The notes under the pieces are model-generated. The model did no database searches and was not told the DNA's origin. It saw only the letters and a list, made by a program, of their open reading frames with translations. Made by a program: the position numbers and the translations under genes. Positions 35,848 through 44,535 of a DNA stretch of 64,000 nucleotides are shown here, one piece after another. The stretch covers positions 3,304,501 to 3,368,500 of the forward strand of contig NZ_CP011479.1 of assembly GCF_001011155.1 (NCBI RefSeq), given 5' to 3'. Position 1 is the stretch's first letter. Every line of letters begins with the position of its first letter. The DNA is from Hoeflea sp. IMCC20628. GTDB taxonomy: Bacteria > Pseudomonadota > Alphaproteobacteria > Rhizobiales > Rhizobiaceae.

Positions 35848-37158
35848 ATGCGCAATAGACTCATCGGCATCGCCGGAGGACTGGCACTTGCTTTGGCAAG
35901 CAGCACTTCAGCGTATGCGCAGGAACTCACGATATTTTGGGCGGAATGGGATCCGGCGAACTATCTTCAGGAACTTGTCAACGAATATGAAGCGGAATCC
36001 GGCGTCACGGTCACCGTGGAAACAACCCCCTGGTCGGATTTCCAGACCAAGGCTTTCACCGAATTCAACGCACGTGGCTCAGCCTATGACATGATCGTCG
36101 GTGACAGCCAATGGCTTGGCGCCGCGTCGGAAGGCGGCCACTATGTCGACCTGACCGACTTCTTCAACGAGCACAATCTCGGCGAAGTCATGGCCCCGGC
36201 AACAGTGAAATATTATGCCGAATATCCCGGCAACTCCGGCAAGTATTGGGCTGTTCCCGCTGAAGGCGACGCTGTTGGCTGGTCCTATCGCAAGGACTGG
36301 TTCGAGGATCCGGCCGAAATGGCGGCTTTCAAGGAAAAATACGGCTACGATCTGGCCCCTCCGGCTGACTGGAAACAGTTGACCGACATCGCCGAATTCT
36401 TCCATCGCCCCGACGAAAACCGTTATGGCATCGCGATCTACACCGACAATTCCTACGATGCGATGGTGATGGGCGTCGAAAACGCGATCTTCTCCTATGG
36501 TGCCGATCTGGGTAACTTTGAAACCTACGAGGTCGACGGCTACGTCAACAGCGACAAGGCTGTCGCCGCACTGGAGAACTACAAGAAGCTCTACAGCTAC
36601 ACCCCTCCGGGCTGGGCCAAGACCTTCTTCGTCGAAAACAACCAGGCGATCACCGAAGGCCTCGTGGCCATGTCGATGAACTACTTTGCCTTCTTCCCGG
36701 CATTGTTGAACGAGTCGTCCAATCCGCACGCAGCCAATACCGGCTTCTTCGCCAACCCGGCCGGTCCGGATGGTGATCAGTTCGCGGCTCTCGGTGGTCA
36801 GGGCATTTCCATCGTCAAGTATTCCGAAAACCAGGAAGAGGCGATGAAATTCCTGGAGTGGTTCATCAAGGACGAAACCCAGAAGCGCTGGGCCGAACTT
36901 GGTGGCTACACTGCAAGTTCTGCGGTGTTGAAGTCCGATGAATTCCGCAAGGCGACGCCATACAATGAGGCGTTCTACCAGACCATGTTCAAGGTCAAGG
37001 ACTTCTGGGCAGTGCCTGAATTTGCGGAGCTGCTGACATCGGCCAACCAGCGTCTGTACCCCTTCATCGTGGGCGACGAAGGCTCGGCCAAGGAAACCCT
37101 CGATGCTCTGGCATCGGATTGGGAAGCCACCTTCAAGAAGTATGGCCGGACGAAGTAA
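35848..37158 (+). CDS. Carbohydrate ABC transporter substrate-binding protein (CUT1)
   Basis: The 436-aa precursor has a signal peptide (MRNRLIGIAGGLALALASSTSAYA) and a family 1 solute-binding core: VTVETTPWSDFQTKAFTEF, YDMIVGDSQWLGAASEGGHY and the hinge ITEGLVAMSMNYFAFFPALL. The ATG at 35848 has gggaggag upstream and exposes the signal peptide. It is the first gene of a transporter operon with two permeases, a small membrane protein and two ATPases. The likely ligand is a sugar acid or oligosaccharide, given the downstream enzymes. Confidence 0.9.
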   Translation: MRNRLIGIAGGLALALASSTSAYAQELTIFWAEWDPANYLQELVNEYEAESGVTVTVETTPWSDFQTKAFTEFNARGSAYDMIVGDSQWLGAASEGGHYVDLTDFFNEHNLGEVMAPATVKYYAEYPGNSGKYWAVPAEGDAVGWSYRKDWFEDPAEMAAFKEKYGYDLAPPADWKQLTDIAEFFHRPDENRYGIAIYTDNSYDAMVMGVENAIFSYGADLGNFETYEVDGYVNSDKAVAALENYKKLYSYTPPGWAKTFFVENNQAITEGLVAMSMNYFAFFPALLNESSNPHAANTGFFANPAGPDGDQFAALGGQGISIVKYSENQEEAMKFLEWFIKDETQKRWAELGGYTASSAVLKSDEFRKATPYNEAFYQTMFKVKDFWAVPEFAELLTSANQRLYPFIVGDEGSAKETLDALASDWEATFKKYGRTK

Positions 37159-37183
37159 TTCCCAACGGCCAAACCGATACGAC

Positions 37184-37205
37184 AAGGGGCGCTGCGGCGC
37201 CCCTT
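37184..37205 (+). terminator. Hairpin after the CUT1 binding-protein gene
   Basis: AAGGGGCGC and GCGCCCCTT make a perfect 9-bp stem with a 4-nt loop, then CATTCCC without a T-run. It sits between the binding-protein and permease genes and probably keeps binding-protein mRNA in excess. Confidence 0.6.
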
Positions 37206-37242
37206 CATTCCCTTACAATCCGAAGCGCAAGGAAGCTTTCCA

Positions 37243-38148
37243 GTGGCGTCTCAAGTCATGACCAATCTCGACCCTAAATCGCGCGCTGCCGCGAAGGGGC
37301 TGAGTGACCTGACCATCCGCAACCTGTTCATCATACCGACAATTGCGTTTCTGATCATCTTCAACATCTTTCCGCTGCTCTATTCGCTGGCCTACTCGTT
37401 CACCGATTTTCGCGCATCGACCAATGCGCCGGCGCAATTCGTCGGCCTGCAGAATTATCGTGAACTGCTCAGCGACCCGTTTATCTGGAAGAATTTCTCG
37501 ATCACCGCGAAATATGTGCTGATTTCGGTCGCAGGCCAGGTGATTGTCGGCTTTGGGCTCGCCATGCTGCTCAACCGCTCGATCCCGGCCAAGGGACTGA
37601 TCACCACCTTGCTGCTGCTGCCGATGATGCTGTCGATGGCCGTCGTTGGCCTGTTCTGGAAGCTGCTCTACGATCCGAATTTCGGGATTATCAATTACAT
37701 TTTTGGCTTGGACAAATTCGAGTGGCTGGCTGATCCGGACATGGCGCTCTATGCCATCGCCATTGTCGACATCTGGATGTGGGCCCCATTCGTCATGCTG
37801 CTGTCGCTGGCCGGGCTGTCCGCGGTACCAAAACACCTTTACGAAGCCGCCGAGATCGATCGCGCGTCGGGCTTCTACACCTTCTTCCGCATCACCCTGC
37901 CCCTGGTTGCCCCGATCTTGATGATCGCCATCATTTTCCGGACCATGGAAGCCTTCAAGACGTTCGATCTGGCCTATGTGCTGTCTTCACAGCCGACAAC
38001 AGAACTGATCGCGATCCGGCTTTACAAAATGGCATTTCAGGAATGGCAGACCGGCATGTCATCGGCTTTGGCCTATATCGTGCTGATCATGGTGGTCGCA
38101 ATCACCAACATCTATGTGAAATACCTCAACAAAGTGAAGGCGCGCTAA
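37243..38148 (+). CDS. Sugar ABC transporter permease (CUT1, MalF/UgpA-like)
   Basis: This 301-aa membrane protein has six hydrophobic segments (first at about 28-48), a YEAAEIDRASGFYTFFRITLPLVAP EAA loop and a typical MalF/UgpA-type N-terminus. The GTG at 37243 has aaggaag 7 nt upstream; an ATG five codons later is possible. It should pair with the permease encoded next. Confidence 0.9.
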   Translation: MASQVMTNLDPKSRAAAKGLSDLTIRNLFIIPTIAFLIIFNIFPLLYSLAYSFTDFRASTNAPAQFVGLQNYRELLSDPFIWKNFSITAKYVLISVAGQVIVGFGLAMLLNRSIPAKGLITTLLLLPMMLSMAVVGLFWKLLYDPNFGIINYIFGLDKFEWLADPDMALYAIAIVDIWMWAPFVMLLSLAGLSAVPKHLYEAAEIDRASGFYTFFRITLPLVAPILMIAIIFRTMEAFKTFDLAYVLSSQPTTELIAIRLYKMAFQEWQTGMSSALAYIVLIMVVAITNIYVKYLNKVKAR

Positions 38149-38149
38149 G

Positions 38150-39112
38150 ATGGCCGGCGTTCGTACCCCCCAAGAAAAATGGACGAACCGCGTGGCGATT
38201 GTCGCAGTGTTCGTTGCCGTAGCAATCATGCTGACCCCAATCTACTGGATTGCCGCAACGTCTTTCAAACCGCGCAACCTGGCGACCACGATTCCCCCGA
38301 CTGTGGTGTTCCAGCCGACAGTGTCGCCATTCGTCAAGCTGTTCACCAAGCGCTCGCAACTGCGCGATCAACCAAGCGCGGAAGAGTATGCCGCGGCCCC
38401 CTGGTGGGAGCAGATGGTCTTCGACGGTGGCGAGAAGGTGGTTCGAAACGGCAAGACCGGTGAGGTCAGATCATCAGGCTATGGCGACCGTTTTACCAAT
38501 TCGCTGATCATCTCGATCGTGTCGACCATTCTGGCTGTCTCGATGGGAACACTGACGGCCTACGGGTTCAGCCGATTCAAGGTGAAGGGCGAGGATGACT
38601 GGCTGTTTTTCATCCTGTCGACCCGAATGCTGCCGCCAGTTGTTGTCGCGATCCCCATGTTTCTGATGTACCGGGTGGTAGGCCTCAACGACACCCATCT
38701 GGGGCTGATCATCCTATACACCGCGTTCAATCTGAGTTTCTCGGTGTGGATCATGAAAGGCTTTATTGACGAAATCCCCCGCGAATACGAAGAAGCGGCG
38801 CTCGTCGATGGCTACACAAGAATGCAGGCGTTCTTCAAGGTCGTACTGCCCGAGGCACTGACAGGCATGGCGGCCACGGCAGTGTTCTGTTTCATCACCG
38901 CCTGGAACGAATATGCTTTCGCCCTGATCATGACCAACCGCAACGCCCAGACCGCGCCACCCTATATTCCGTCACAGGTCGGCAGCGGTCTGCCGGACTG
39001 GACCGTGATCGCGTCAGGCACGCTGTTGTTCCTGATCCCGGTGGCGATTTTCACCTTCCTTCTGCGCAATCATCTGCTGCGCGGCATGTCCTTCGGAGCG
39101 ATCCGCAAATGA
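38150..39112 (+). CDS. Sugar ABC transporter permease (CUT1, MalG/UgpE-like)
   Basis: This 320-aa permease starts one base after the preceding stop. It has an N-terminal membrane segment at about 18-38, then a long soluble insertion (residues about 55-110), then five more segments and the EAA loop YEEAALVDGYTRMQAFFKVVLPEAL. The insertion between the first two segments is longer than in MalG and includes EEYAAAPWWEQMVFDGG. The function is inner-membrane sugar import. Confidence 0.9.
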   Translation: MAGVRTPQEKWTNRVAIVAVFVAVAIMLTPIYWIAATSFKPRNLATTIPPTVVFQPTVSPFVKLFTKRSQLRDQPSAEEYAAAPWWEQMVFDGGEKVVRNGKTGEVRSSGYGDRFTNSLIISIVSTILAVSMGTLTAYGFSRFKVKGEDDWLFFILSTRMLPPVVVAIPMFLMYRVVGLNDTHLGLIILYTAFNLSFSVWIMKGFIDEIPREYEEAALVDGYTRMQAFFKVVLPEALTGMAATAVFCFITAWNEYAFALIMTNRNAQTAPPYIPSQVGSGLPDWTVIASGTLLFLIPVAIFTFLLRNHLLRGMSFGAIRK

Positions 39113-39381
39113 GTTTTCGCAGCATCAACCAACGCTTCCTCGCCCCCGCGGCACAAAGCCTGATGATCTTCGGCATCATCTCGCTATGCCAGCCCTGGAG
39201 CCTGTTCCTGCACCAATACGGCGTCACGCTGACGCTGATCGGACTTATAACCTTCATGATCACCTCGAAAATTGCGCCTGATCCGGAGCCCGAAGAAAGC
39301 TTCATCGACGAATCCCTCGACATGCTCGAACTCAACGACACGTCTGCCAAGAATGGCTCCGGCATTGCGGGGACCAACTGA
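39109..39381 (+). CDS. Small membrane protein in the CUT1 operon, unknown function
   Basis: This 90-aa protein starts on the ATGA overlap with the permease stop and ends on the next gene's ATG, so it is translated in the operon. It has two hydrophobic stretches, about 15-35 and 38-53, and an acidic C-terminal tail (PDPEPEESFIDESLDMLEL). Small membrane proteins in the same position are known in rhizobial glycerol-type ABC operons that also have two ATPases (DUF2160-like). I do not claim membership from sequence. A role in transporter assembly or ATPase pairing is a guess. Confidence 0.65.
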   Translation: MSFRSINQRFLAPAAQSLMIFGIISLCQPWSLFLHQYGVTLTLIGLITFMITSKIAPDPEPEESFIDESLDMLELNDTSAKNGSGIAGTN

Positions 39382-40469
39382 TGGCACAGATAGATATCCG
39401 CAATGTGCAGAAGTTCTTTGGCCATCACCAGGTGCTCAAGGACCTGAACCTGACTATCGCGGACGGCGAGTTCGTCGTCATGCTGGGCCAGTCCGGTGGT
39501 GGCAAAACCACCGCCCTGCGCGCCATTGCCGGCCTCGAAACCGTGACCTCAGGACAGATCCTGATCAACGGCACCGAGGTGCAGGACCGCAAGGCCGCCG
39601 ACCGCGACATCGCTTTCGTGTTCCAGTCGTTCTCGCTCTACCCGCACATGACGGTCCGCGAAAATATCGCCTTTCCGCTGCGCGCAGTCCGAATGAATGC
39701 AGCCGAGCGTGACAAGGCTGTCAACGAGGTCGCAGAAACGCTGCAGATCGCCGAGCACCTGAACCGCAAACCGTCTGCGCTATCAGGCGGAGACATGCAG
39801 CGTGTGGCGATCGGCCGGGCGCTGGTCCGGCGCCCACAGGCGCTGTTGATGGATGAGCCGCTGGGCGTGCTTGATGCCAAGTTGCGCGAGCAGATGCGCG
39901 CCGAAATCAAGCGTCTGCATATCGCGCGTGGATCGACGTCGGTCTATGTCACCCATGATCAGATCGAGGCGATGAGCCTCGCCGACCGCATTGTCATTCT
40001 GCACGATGGCGTGTTGCAGCAGGTCGGTGCGCCCGATGAAGTCTATCTACATCCCACCAATTTGTTCGTTGCCAAATTCGTTGGCTCACCGGTGATGAAT
40101 ATCAACGACGTCCGCATTGAAAATGACACGGTTGCATTGGATGGCGCTCAATCGGGCTTTCACTTTCCAGCCGATGCGTTGACCAAAGTCCGCAATGCCG
40201 GCGCCGCACTTACGCTGGGCATTCGTCCCGAAGCGGTGCTGCTCGAGCATGTAAAACACAACGGCTTCATTGAGGCCGAGACAACAAACATCGAGCCATT
40301 GGGCAGCCATGATATCGTCGATGTCCGCGTCGGCAACACATCGTTCCGTGCCCGCACCGCAAGCGGGTTTGTCTCCGGTGAGGGACAGCGTGTCTGGGTC
40401 AACCTGGATCCCGCACAAGCGCATTTCTTTGACACGGCCACCGGCCTAAATTTGCGGGGAGCAAACTGA
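39381..40469 (+). CDS. Sugar ABC transporter ATP-binding protein 1 (UgpC/MalK-like)
   Basis: This 362-aa ATPase has Walker A GQSGGGKT, signature LSGGDMQRVAIGRAL (Asp in place of the usual Gln), Walker B LLMDEPLGVLDAK and a C-terminal OB-type regulatory domain from about 240. It is one of two ATPases encoded back to back in this operon, each a full MalK-type protein, so the channel probably uses a heterodimer. It overlaps both neighbours at start and stop codons. Confidence 0.9.
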   Translation: MAQIDIRNVQKFFGHHQVLKDLNLTIADGEFVVMLGQSGGGKTTALRAIAGLETVTSGQILINGTEVQDRKAADRDIAFVFQSFSLYPHMTVRENIAFPLRAVRMNAAERDKAVNEVAETLQIAEHLNRKPSALSGGDMQRVAIGRALVRRPQALLMDEPLGVLDAKLREQMRAEIKRLHIARGSTSVYVTHDQIEAMSLADRIVILHDGVLQQVGAPDEVYLHPTNLFVAKFVGSPVMNINDVRIENDTVALDGAQSGFHFPADALTKVRNAGAALTLGIRPEAVLLEHVKHNGFIEAETTNIEPLGSHDIVDVRVGNTSFRARTASGFVSGEGQRVWVNLDPAQAHFFDTATGLNLRGAN

Positions 40470-41539
40470 TGGCCGATATTTCGCTGAAAGGCATCACCAA
40501 GAAATTCGGCTCCAACAGCGCCTTGCGTGATCTTGACCTCGACATCAAGGATGGCGAGTTCTTTGTGCTTCTCGGACAGACCGGGGCCGGCAAGACCACC
40601 ACGTTGCGGGTGATCGCCGGGCTGGAAACACCCAATTCGGGCCAGGTCATGATCGATGGGCAGGACGCAACCAGGTGGAACGCGGCCGAGCGCGACGTCG
40701 CGCTGGTGCTGCAGCAGTACTCGCTCTATCCACGCCTGACCGTGCGCGGAAATCTGGAATTCCCGTTGAAATCCCGGACCCAAAACTTTACCGCGGCCGA
40801 GATCAAGGAACGCGTCGATCGTGTCGCTGAAACCCTGCAAATCACACGATTGCTGGATCGCAAGGTCGAGCGCCTTTCGGGCGGCGAAATGCAGCGGGTC
40901 TCGATCGGCCGTGCAATTGTTCGGCAGCCGCGCGTATTCCTAATGGATGAGCCACTGTCGGCGCTTGACGCCAACTTGCGCGATGTCCTGCGGGTCGAAC
41001 TCAAGAAGCTGCACAATGAACTGGGGGCGACTTTCGTATTCGTGACCCACGATCAGGTCGAGGCGATGTCGATGGGCGACAAGATCGGCGTGCTCAACAA
41101 GGGCAAACTCGTGCAGGTCGGGACCCCATCAGAAATCTATGCCAAACCGATCAACACATTCGTCGCCCGCTCTGTCGGGACACCACCGATGAACCTGCTC
41201 GACGGCACGCTGAAGGGTTCGGCGGCGATCCTGGATGCCGGCAAATTCAGTCTGCCGGTCAATGCACCCGCTGGGTCAGATGGCGCAAAGCTGCGTTTCG
41301 GGATCCGGCCAGAGGATGTGCTGCTGGACCCCGAGGGTCTCGCATCAGGCCGCGTGTTTGACATCGAAAACCACGGTGTGATCAAGATCCTGACGCTGGA
41401 TATTGACGGTGTTCATCTGCATGCCACTGTGTCGGCGCAGACAAAGGTGCAAATTGATGAGACTCTCAAATTCGGCTGGAAGCCGGAGAAGGTGCTTTAT
41501 TTCGATCCGGCGACCGGGCGCAATCTCGGCCTGAACTGA
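40469..41539 (+). CDS. Sugar ABC transporter ATP-binding protein 2 (UgpC/MalK-like)
   Basis: This 356-aa ATPase has Walker A GQTGAGKT, signature LSGGEMQRVSIGRAI and Walker B FLMDEPLSALDAN, with a C-terminal regulatory domain. Its sequence is clearly different from the first ATPase, so it is not a recent duplicate. It is the last gene of the operon and converges with the hydroxyacid dehydrogenase gene. Confidence 0.9.
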   Translation: MADISLKGITKKFGSNSALRDLDLDIKDGEFFVLLGQTGAGKTTTLRVIAGLETPNSGQVMIDGQDATRWNAAERDVALVLQQYSLYPRLTVRGNLEFPLKSRTQNFTAAEIKERVDRVAETLQITRLLDRKVERLSGGEMQRVSIGRAIVRQPRVFLMDEPLSALDANLRDVLRVELKKLHNELGATFVFVTHDQVEAMSMGDKIGVLNKGKLVQVGTPSEIYAKPINTFVARSVGTPPMNLLDGTLKGSAAILDAGKFSLPVNAPAGSDGAKLRFGIRPEDVLLDPEGLASGRVFDIENHGVIKILTLDIDGVHLHATVSAQTKVQIDETLKFGWKPEKVLYFDPATGRNLGLN

Positions 41540-41570
41540 GCCCGGAGCGTCTGGCAGAAGGCAGCAAAAC

Positions 41571-41595
41571 TACGTCAGCCGAACCGGCTGACGTA
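41571..41595 (-). terminator. Rho-independent terminator for the minus-strand operon
   Basis: TACGTCAGCCG and CGGCTGACGTA form a perfect 11-bp stem with a 3-nt loop. On the minus strand it is followed by GTTTTGC. It overlaps the 3' end of the dehydrogenase gene and may also slow plus-strand transcripts. Confidence 0.7.
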
Positions 41596-42549
41596 ATTGT
41601 CCCAAACGGCTGGATTGCACAAATTTACCGGCTTGTTTCCGGCCAGAATTCGTCTGGTTTCCATCACCACGCCCTGTCCCATGCGCAGCATGCTTTCTTC
41701 GGTAATGCCCGCCATGTGCGGTGTCAGGATGACGTTGCGCATCGACAGGAAAGGATGATCGTCGGGCAATGGCTGCCGGTCGAATACATCCAGAACGGCT
41801 CCGCCGATCGGGCCCGATCGAAGCGCCTCAATGAGCGCCTTTTCATCGATCACCGGACCGCGGGCAACATTGACAAGGATCGCGCCCGGCTGCATCAGCG
41901 CCAATTCGTCGGCTCCGATGATTCCGCGGGTCTTGTCATTGAGTGGACAGGCGAGGACGACGACATCGCTGTGTGAGAGCACATGCTTCAGATCCGCAGC
42001 TTCGGCACCTGCTGGCAATGCCTCCGGCCTGCTGGTAACGGCCAGAACCTTCATACCAAATCCACCATGCGCGATCCGGAACAGTGCGTTTCCAACATTT
42101 CCCATGCCGACAATGCCGATGGTCCGTTGGCTCAATTCGCGTCCATGATCCGAATGGGCCCGCGCCACGGCCCAGCCAGCCGACCTGAGATCAGCGCTTA
42201 CAGCCGGATAGCGCCTCAGCAGCGCCAGAGATGACCAGATGCAATGCTCGGCCACGGTGACGGCATTCACGCCGGGCACATTGGCCACCAGAACACCTGC
42301 GTCGGTGGCCGCGTCGAGAGGGATCATGTCGAGCCCTGCCCCGTGCCTGACCACTGCTTTCAAGGCTTTCTCGCGGCCAAAGATCTCGGACGGGATCGGT
42401 GCCCGCACCACGATGATAGACGCACCGGCGCTTTCTCCAAGGATTGCCGAAGGAGACGGTTCGCTGGCGATGACCAGGTTTCCAAGCGTCTGCAGTTCGG
42501 CTGTCACATCGGGATGAAGCGGATGGGTGGAGAAAATCATGTCAGGCAT
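41575..42549 (-). CDS. D-isomer-specific 2-hydroxyacid dehydrogenase
   Basis: This 324-aa protein has the NAD-binding motif GIVGMGNVGNALFRIA, the Arg in NVARGPVIDE, Glu in the DVFDRQPLPDDHP region and His in TPHMAGITEES, typical of phosphoglycerate/glyoxylate reductase-like enzymes. It would reduce a 2-keto acid or oxidise a 2-hydroxy acid with NAD(P). It is the last gene of the minus operon 45423-41575, behind the GntR gene. The ATG at 42549 is used. Confidence 0.88.
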   Translation of the reverse strand: MPDMIFSTHPLHPDVTAELQTLGNLVIASEPSPSAILGESAGASIIVVRAPIPSEIFGREKALKAVVRHGAGLDMIPLDAATDAGVLVANVPGVNAVTVAEHCIWSSLALLRRYPAVSADLRSAGWAVARAHSDHGRELSQRTIGIVGMGNVGNALFRIAHGGFGMKVLAVTSRPEALPAGAEAADLKHVLSHSDVVVLACPLNDKTRGIIGADELALMQPGAILVNVARGPVIDEKALIEALRSGPIGGAVLDVFDRQPLPDDHPFLSMRNVILTPHMAGITEESMLRMGQGVVMETRRILAGNKPVNLCNPAVWDNYVSRFG

Positions 42550-42577
42550 CACATTCCCCGGAATCGAAAAGCGGTGT

Positions 42578-43309
42578 TCAGACGTGCGCCGGCGGCAAAT
42601 CCGCGGCTTGTGAAGCCTGCTCGCCATTGGGATCGAGAATTTCGGTCCAATAGCTCTGTGCACGGCCCAGATGTGTGTTCATCAAGGCCTGCGCCAAGAT
42701 GCTGTCGCGACGCGACAGCGCGTCGAAAATCTGTTTGTGCTCGTTGTGCGACTTGATGTTGCGCTCGGTCTTGCCGAAGTAAATCGGCAAGCGCTGTTCG
42801 CTGGCGGCATAAAAGCTCGCACAAATCTTGTAGAACATCTCGTTCTGAGTAGCGCGAACGATCTCGAGATGAAATTCGCCGTCAAGCCGATGCAGGCCGA
42901 GTCCCGCTGCGATCTGCTTTTCCGACCGATCCAGAATATCACTCAACCGTTCGAGGTTTTCGTCGGTGGCGCGCTGCGCTGCCAGTTCGGCAGCCTTGAT
43001 TTCGTGAATTTTGCGCAATTCGACAGCTTCAAAAATCTGACGCGGCTTGAGTTGCACGCCAGCCCGGGCAAGCAGCGCCATCGAGCTCAACCCGGCTGAA
43101 TCCATGGTCAGATAGATGCCGGATTTGGCACGCCGCTCGATCAGTTGCAAGGCTTCGAGAATGGCCAGCGATTCGCGCACCTGGCCGCGGCTGACCGCAA
43201 AATGCTCAGCAAGCTCCCGCTCCGAAGGCGCCTTGTCTCCATTGGCGCTGGCCGTTTTGACGATATAGGCCACAAGGGCGGGGAGAAATTCGCTTTCGGT
43301 ATTGTTCAT
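42578..43309 (-). CDS. GntR family transcriptional regulator, FadR subfamily
   Basis: This 243-aa protein has a GntR wHTH (GDKAPSERELAEHFAVSRGQVRESLAILEALQLIERRAKSG, residues about 20-60) and an all-helical FCD domain with metal-type His/Asp residues (about 90-225). Its start overlaps the preceding stop by ATGA. As part of the operon it likely autoregulates through the TGGTnnnACCA sites at 45483 and 45622 and also controls the transporter through the site at 35688. Hexuronate-type regulators of this subfamily use such motifs, but the ligand here is not known. Confidence 0.87.
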   Translation of the reverse strand: MNNTESEFLPALVAYIVKTASANGDKAPSERELAEHFAVSRGQVRESLAILEALQLIERRAKSGIYLTMDSAGLSSMALLARAGVQLKPRQIFEAVELRKIHEIKAAELAAQRATDENLERLSDILDRSEKQIAAGLGLHRLDGEFHLEIVRATQNEMFYKICASFYAASEQRLPIYFGKTERNIKSHNEHKQIFDALSRRDSILAQALMNTHLGRAQSYWTEILDPNGEQASQAADLPPAHV

Positions 43310-44475
43310 ATGGGCTTGGCATATTTCTGCAAAATGGCTTCGTTCATGGTGAAGCCGAGACCCGGTTTTTCGGGAAACTCGATCATCCCGTCGCGCGCTT
43401 CGACTGTTTCATCAACGATATCATGTATCATCGGGTTGGCGCCAAGGGAAAACTCAATGGTAAAACTTGCCGGTGACGCCGCACAGACGTGCAGCCCGGC
43501 AAAAAAGCATGGCGCACCCGCCCATAAATGCGGCGCCAATCGTAGATTGAAGGCCGACGCAATTGTGCCGATACGCATGGCTTCGGTAATTCCGCCACAG
43601 AAAGCCGGATCAGGCTGGAAGATATCGGCAGCGCGCATGACGGCAAGGTCTCGGAAGGCGTAACGGGTCGCTTCGCTTTCGCCAGTTGAAACCGGGATCG
43701 AAATCGAGGCGCGCACCTCGGCGATACCCGCCTTGTCGTCAGCGATGATCGGTTCTTCGAACCACGCCAGATCGCAATCCGCGACCAGGTGGGCGAAGCG
43801 CTTCGCCCCAGCGACTGTGTAGGTGCCATGTGCGTCGACAGCCAATTCAATGTCCGGTCCGAGCGCCTTGCGCGCTGCCTTGACGCGCATTGCGGAGGCA
43901 TGGGGCGATGCATCCATCGCGCCAACCCGCATTTTGACCGTACGGAAACCGCCGGTGTCGATGTAGGATTGCAATTGTTCGCCGATCTTGTCGGCGCTTG
44001 CCCACCCACCGGAGGCATAGGCCTGCATCCGGTCGGCTTTGCGGCCGCCCAGAAGCTTCCAGACCGGCTTGCCATCAGCCTTGCCGAGAATGTCCCACAA
44101 AGCGATATCGATTGCGCTGATGGCGGAAACCGTCAAGCCACGGCGGGCCATTTCGGGCATGGCGTGGCCTGCCATCGCAGCCTTCTGAGACCGCACACCA
44201 TTGTAGAGATCCTCCCAGATGAAGGAGATGTCTGCCGGGTCGCGCCCAATGATGCGCGGCCCGAAATCCTCGTTGAGAATGCGGACCAGCGTTGCATAGT
44301 CACCGGCGCTGCCGGCCGCATTTTTGCCCTCGCCCCAGCCGACGATACCGTCATCCGTCTCGATCCGCAGAATCGCTGCGTCAAACGTCCGCAACGTGCC
44401 GAAGTCGCTTGTGTGCTGCCGCGCTTGCTCGATCGGTATCTGAATCCACCGCGCATGGACGGATTTGATTTTCAT
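43306..44475 (-). CDS. Mandelate racemase/muconate-lactonizing enzyme family (enolase superfamily)
   Basis: This 389-aa enzyme has the enolase-superfamily barrel with metal ligands Asp (ELAVDAHGTY), Glu (WFEEPIIADD) and Glu (STGESEATRY), a KxR-type motif in VKMRVGAM and His in LAPHLWAGAP. It probably dehydrates or racemises a sugar acid such as an aldarate. The operon context with a hydroxyacid dehydrogenase and epimerase supports sugar-acid degradation. The ATG at 44475 is used. Confidence 0.87.
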   Translation of the reverse strand: MKIKSVHARWIQIPIEQARQHTSDFGTLRTFDAAILRIETDDGIVGWGEGKNAAGSAGDYATLVRILNEDFGPRIIGRDPADISFIWEDLYNGVRSQKAAMAGHAMPEMARRGLTVSAISAIDIALWDILGKADGKPVWKLLGGRKADRMQAYASGGWASADKIGEQLQSYIDTGGFRTVKMRVGAMDASPHASAMRVKAARKALGPDIELAVDAHGTYTVAGAKRFAHLVADCDLAWFEEPIIADDKAGIAEVRASISIPVSTGESEATRYAFRDLAVMRAADIFQPDPAFCGGITEAMRIGTIASAFNLRLAPHLWAGAPCFFAGLHVCAASPASFTIEFSLGANPMIHDIVDETVEARDGMIEFPEKPGLGFTMNEAILQKYAKPI

Positions 44476-44535
44476 GACTGGACCCTCGCCCCTCCGGCGG
44501 CGGAACATTCCGCCCCGGTGGGCCGCCTTTTCGGA

